Assembly (NCBI RefSeq): GCF_026250525.1
Contig: NZ_CP111043.1
Span: 3,857,001-3,921,000 of the forward strand
Direction: 5' to 3'
Length of the DNA: 64,000 bases
From: Chondrinema litorale
GTDB taxonomy: Bacteria; Bacteroidota; Bacteroidia; Cytophagales; Flammeovirgaceae
In this document: positions 60,737-64,000 of the stretch, piece by piece
Numbering within the stretch: the first letter of the stretch is position 1
Layout of the letters: every line of letters starts with the position of its first letter
Made by a program: the position numbers and the translations under genes
The notes under the pieces: model-generated
What the model saw: only the letters and a program-made list of their open reading frames with translations
What the model was told of the DNA's origin: nothing
Databases searched by the model: none

Positions 60737-60913
60737 ATCTGTAGTCTTTAAGTATTTGTGTTGTCTAACCTACCAATTAAATATAGTTTGAGAGATTGAA
60801 ATTATTTCCTTAAAATATAAAATTGAACTCCAAATAAGCTGCTGTAATGATAAGTGGTTTGTCTTTGTGATTTCACCCAGTAGTTGGGTCTTGAAAGAGT
60901 GGGGGAAGTGGAA

Positions 60914-63091
60914 TTAAACCTTTACACAAATTACTGTGATGTCGTCTCTTTGCGGAACACCTTCTTGATGATCATCAAGTGCCTTTTCGAAAATAGCATG
61001 TTGCTCTTTAAGAGGTAATTTATTTACTTGGTTGAGTAATTCACTAAACTTTTGTTTGCCAAATTTTCTATTGTTTTTATTGTTTTGGTCTAATAAACCA
61101 TCTGTGGTAAGGTAAATTAGATCACCTTTTTGCAGATAAACATTTTCGGTTGTAAAAATCTTATTTTTCTTCTGAACACCACCGATTGTTTTATTATTCC
61201 CTTTTAGATATTGAATATTACCACCTTTGTTTTTAACAACATAAAGAGGCCTTTTTGCACCTGTAAAGTTCACCATTACATTGGTGTCGTCAAGATAGTC
61301 TATCTGGCAAAGGCATACATCCATACCATCGTCATTCATATTTTCATACTGCTTTAAAACAGTATAAATGCCTATGTTTAATTGCTCAAGTATATCATTA
61401 GTGCCTAGAATCATGCTTTTGCTAATAATATCATTAAGAATAGTATAGCCAATTAAAGACATAAAAGCACCGGGAACACCATGGCCAGTACAATCGATAG
61501 CTGCAATGTATACAATTTCTCTTTTCTTCTGTTTATCGTATACCGTTGCAAACCAGTAGAAGTCGCCAGAAACTATATCTTTTGGCCTATATAGTATGAA
61601 AGTATCGTTGATGAATCTTTTGATATAACTCTCTTGCGGTAAGATCGCATATTGTATTGTCTGAGCATATCGAATACTATCTGTAATTTTAAGATTCTGC
61701 TCGTTCACTTCTTCTAAAGTGCTTTCGAGTTTATTACTCATTACTACGAGCTCGTTCTTCTGTTTTCTTAATTTTCTTGAGAAAACAAAGAAAATGATAC
61801 TTATGCCAGCAAGTGTGAAAATTATACCTCCAAAAATGAATAAGCGAACTCTAAATGCTTCGGCTGCCTCTCTCTTTTCTTCTTCAATCTCAGCAATTAA
61901 TTCATCTTTAGCAGAAATATTTGCTCTAAGTTCATTTATCATGTTTTTTGTGTCTTCAAACTCTTTATTAGTTTCTGCATTAGAGCCTTTAAATACAGAT
62001 TCAATTTTTTCGAGTTGAGAGTTTAATTTTGCTTTTTCTTCTTCACTAAGGTCATCAGAGAGTTGGAGCTTTGTTAAAATGCTTTGGAGCGCAAAATTTA
62101 ATAACTTTTTATCTTCTACGCTTATAGAATCTTTAGAGACCAGTTCATTTACAATATCGTCGATTTGTTTATTTATATCTATTGGCTCTTCTTCCTCCTC
62201 CTCAATGTCTTCAATAGTATTTTCTACCTTTTGAATTGTTGTTGGGTAAGGTTTAACATACCAAGGAGAAAGGGAATCTTTGGGGTTATAATAGGATTTT
62301 ATAGTAAAATTGTATCTATCATTGTTAAGCGAGTCAATATTTATTACTGGATAGTTCTCAATTTTAATAGTGTGGATAGAGTCAGGGACAATAGCATGAA
62401 AATCTCCGCGATTATCTGTTTTGTAATTAAAAGGCCCAACCGATACACCAATTTCTGGAATTCTATTTTGTAATGTATCTCTTACTGTACCAGAAATAAT
62501 TTTACCAGCTATAATTGAGGTAGGTTCTTTTTTTACAATTATTCTAAAATTATAGGAGCCTTTATATTCAAAAGAAGATTGTATTAACTTGTAATTATCT
62601 ATTAAAAATCTACTCGATTCGTTTATACTTGCTTCTATCGGAAGTCTTAATTCAAATTGGCCATCTTGATTACTTATGGCACTCATTGAATACTTATCTC
62701 CAAGAAATACAATTTTAATATTATTGGCTGGTTTGCCACCGAGTAGGTTTAGTGTGCCTAAAAGTATTTTAAATTTACTTCTACGCATTAATATTTCAAC
62801 ATTGCCTTTTCTTACGCTCCAACTTGCTAACTCGAGTCCATCTTTATAAGCAATTAGATTGGTTGGAGTGTAATTTTCGTCCGTTGTTTTAATTTTAACT
62901 CTTCCATTTTTATCTGTCAAATAGGATTTCTTCTCATTATCAATGATAATGTTTACTTCACTGATAGGATTCATATCTTTATCATGTACTTGGCAGACAA
63001 TCATTTTGCTGTCTTGTCCAATTACCTTGGATAATGAAAGAAATATCAGAAGAATAACCAGATAATACCTATAAAACAGGTTAAAACTCAT
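60914..63091 (-). CDS. SpoIIE-type serine phosphatase with three carboxypeptidase-regulatory domains
   Basis: 725 residues. A signal peptide or anchor lies at about 8-24. Three carboxypeptidase-regulatory-like beta domains follow in the periplasm (about 28-100, 106-190 and 194-268; typical turns DKNGRVKI, NQDGQFEL, DNRGDFHA). An acidic linker (IEEEEEE near 295) leads to a helical part, a coiled coil (about 380-415), one membrane segment (about 416-438, LFIFGGIIFTLAGISIIFFVF in family form), a further short coiled coil, and a PP2C SpoIIE/RsbU domain (about 475-725; AILPQESYI, RPKDIVSGDFYWFA, AAIDCTGHGVPGAFMS, QRDDITVICVKV). It would dephosphorylate Ser/Thr on a cytoplasmic partner in response to an outside signal. 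The PD40-repeat gene lies just upstream. Confidence 0.9.
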   Translation of the reverse strand: MSFNLFYRYYLVILLIFLSLSKVIGQDSKMIVCQVHDKDMNPISEVNIIIDNEKKSYLTDKNGRVKIKTTDENYTPTNLIAYKDGLELASWSVRKGNVEILMRRSKFKILLGTLNLLGGKPANNIKIVFLGDKYSMSAISNQDGQFELRLPIEASINESSRFLIDNYKLIQSSFEYKGSYNFRIIVKKEPTSIIAGKIISGTVRDTLQNRIPEIGVSVGPFNYKTDNRGDFHAIVPDSIHTIKIENYPVINIDSLNNDRYNFTIKSYYNPKDSLSPWYVKPYPTTIQKVENTIEDIEEEEEEPIDINKQIDDIVNELVSKDSISVEDKKLLNFALQSILTKLQLSDDLSEEEKAKLNSQLEKIESVFKGSNAETNKEFEDTKNMINELRANISAKDELIAEIEEEKREAAEAFRVRLFIFGGIIFTLAGISIIFFVFSRKLRKQKNELVVMSNKLESTLEEVNEQNLKITDSIRYAQTIQYAILPQESYIKRFINDTFILYRPKDIVSGDFYWFATVYDKQKKREIVYIAAIDCTGHGVPGAFMSLIGYTILNDIISKSMILGTNDILEQLNIGIYTVLKQYENMNDDGMDVCLCQIDYLDDTNVMVNFTGAKRPLYVVKNKGGNIQYLKGNNKTIGGVQKKNKIFTTENVYLQKGDLIYLTTDGLLDQNNKNNRKFGKQKFSELLNQVNKLPLKEQHAIFEKALDDHQEGVPQRDDITVICVKV

Positions 63092-63332
63092 TTAACTCTT
63101 TAAAAAAATACGCTTTAGTTTAAAATTAAATTAGTGCTCCTTTTTTAATTGTTATTAAATCAAATTTTGCGATTATGCTCTTTAGCTATTTGTTATTGAG
63201 TATATGGATGTAAAAAATCCTCTTTTGAACGAAAAAATGAGTATTAATGTATGTTTTTTAGCTTTTTGTTTAGGGTGTTTTTTGTTATTTAATTTTAGAA
63301 ATGGTATAGCAAAATCTAATGCCATTGAATTT

Positions 63333-64000
63333 TTATTCTTCTGTTTGAAATAGATCTTCTTTAAAAAATACAATTGAAAAATTGTCTTTAAAAGTTGTCT
63401 TTTCTGGGATGTTAAAAACAGTTTGATAAGTACCGGCTCCCTTCTTATAGCACATTAAATAGAACTTGCCTGCAATAGGGATATCGATATTGAAATTCCC
63501 CTCGGTATCAGTTTTACCTTCAGCTATTGGGTCTGATGTCTCGAAGTCTATTACTTTAACTTCTGCATTTTCAAGTAGTTCTGCATTTTCTTGTTGGTAT
63601 TGCGACTTATAAAGTTTGATGGTTCCAGTGATATTTTTTACATATAATGGACCTGGTTTGCCCACATTTATTAATACCTTATAAATATCATCATCAGAGC
63701 TTTTATTTTTTCGGTTAGAGCTAAAGAACCCAATACTTCCATTTTCATTTAGTACTAGACTAAAGTCATCTTTATTGGTATTTATAGGATATCCTATATT
63801 TTTTATGCTAGCTGAACTATCATTTAAAGCAATTTTCACTATATCTAAACCACCTAAACCTATGTGTCCATTGCTTGAAAAATAGAGCGTTGTATCATTA
63901 TGGATAAATGGGAACATCTCATTGCCTTCTGTATTAATCTTAGGACCAAGATTTTCAGGTTTACTCCATTTATTTTTGTTGAAAGTTGAAGCATAAATAT
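63333..64000 (-). CDS. PD40-repeat and carboxypeptidase-regulatory protein, C-terminal part
   Basis: The frame runs from the window end (first full codon 63998) to a stop at 63333-63335, about 222 residues, with no start in view; an ATG at 63917 is internal. The first part shows one WD40-like PD40 unit (KWSKPENLGPKINTEGNEM, FPFIHNDTTLYFSSNGH, GLGGLDI) and traces of a second (DFSLVLNENGSIGFFSSNR, DDDIYKVLI). A carboxypeptidase-regulatory-like domain follows (about 115-205 from the window end; KVIDFETSDPIAEGKTDTEGNF). Related proteins are outer-membrane or peptidoglycan-linked, some of the PorE type with OmpA ends, but no OmpA domain is here. It precedes the phosphatase by 241 nt on the same strand. 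Confidence 0.75.
   Translation of the reverse strand, partial: IYASTFNKNKWSKPENLGPKINTEGNEMFPFIHNDTTLYFSSNGHIGLGGLDIVKIALNDSSASIKNIGYPINTNKDDFSLVLNENGSIGFFSSNRKNKSSDDDIYKVLINVGKPGPLYVKNITGTIKLYKSQYQQENAELLENAEVKVIDFETSDPIAEGKTDTEGNFNIDIPIAGKFYLMCYKKGAGTYQTVFNIPEKTTFKDNFSIVFFKEDLFQTEE

Noticed and set aside
61719..62473. Plus-strand frames opposite the SpoIIE-type phosphatase
   Set aside because: Antisense shadows of a well-supported gene.
63182..63373. 63-codon minus-strand frame between the phosphatase and PD40 genes
   Set aside because: Overlaps the end of the PD40 gene in another frame and encodes a low-complexity Lys/Phe-rich product.
1..64000. CRISPR array, prophage or known defence island
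   Set aside because: No regularly spaced repeats, cas genes, phage structural genes or recognisable defence proteins were found.

Overview
The window looks like a chromosomal segment of a free-living, probably marine or soil, member of the Bacteroidota, most likely in the Cytophagia (Cytophagales). The support is family content: a SusC/SusD pair, a long three-domain IspG, a b558-type three-gene succinate dehydrogenase, BatA-type and vWA proteins, a metallophosphatase fused to an outer-membrane barrel, and PD40/carboxypeptidase-regulatory proteins. The DNA is AT-rich, starts lack clear Shine-Dalgarno sequences, and promoters fit the Bacteroidota pattern TTTG-N20-TAnnTTTG (clearest before sdhC and rpoB). 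No tRNA, rRNA, CRISPR array or prophage was recognised.

Left part (1-10 kb): the end of a LysE-type exporter gene; an XRE/S24 (LexA-like) repressor with palindromes over its own promoter; a structured non-coding gap; then a leftward four-gene signalling operon (PAS-PAS histidine kinase, Rcp1-type receiver, receiver-PAS-kinase hybrid, receiver-CRP transcription factor) that reads as a phosphorelay ending in a DNA-binding CRP protein. IspG and an ornithine cyclodeaminase-family enzyme follow. 

Core metabolism (10-26 kb): sdhCAB with its own promoter and terminator, convergent to a monomeric NADP isocitrate dehydrogenase; three poorly known envelope/hypothetical genes; truA divergent from rpoB. 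rpoB is a single-gene transcription unit, with neither rplJ/rplL before it nor rpoC after it. An outer-membrane barrel protein, an alkyltransferase-like protein and pyrF follow.

Envelope and secreted proteins (26-37.5 kb): DUF3179 protein, a secreted 'NSGFE'-type protein, a beta-lactamase-fold hydrolase, an SRAP protein, an SdiA-regulated-type propeller overlapping a large metallophosphatase-barrel lipoprotein, and a vWA protein.

Carbohydrate region (37.5-51 kb): pectinesterase and GH43 in one unit, a divergent GH92 lipoprotein, then (after YigZ, a hypothetical gene and an orphan NarL-type regulator) a SusC-SusD-Calx-beta operon with a long structured leader. Together these suggest uptake and trimming of pectin-like or decorated glycans; the substrate is inferred, not shown.

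Right part (51-64 kb): a small coiled-coil ORF, an FtsX-type permease, an OmpH/Skp-like protein, an M14 peptidase, an IS982-family element bounded by a TAGTTA duplication that has landed between the M14 gene and its terminator, a BatA-type protein, a SpoIIE-type phosphatase with three extracytoplasmic regulatory domains, and the end of a PD40 protein running off the window.
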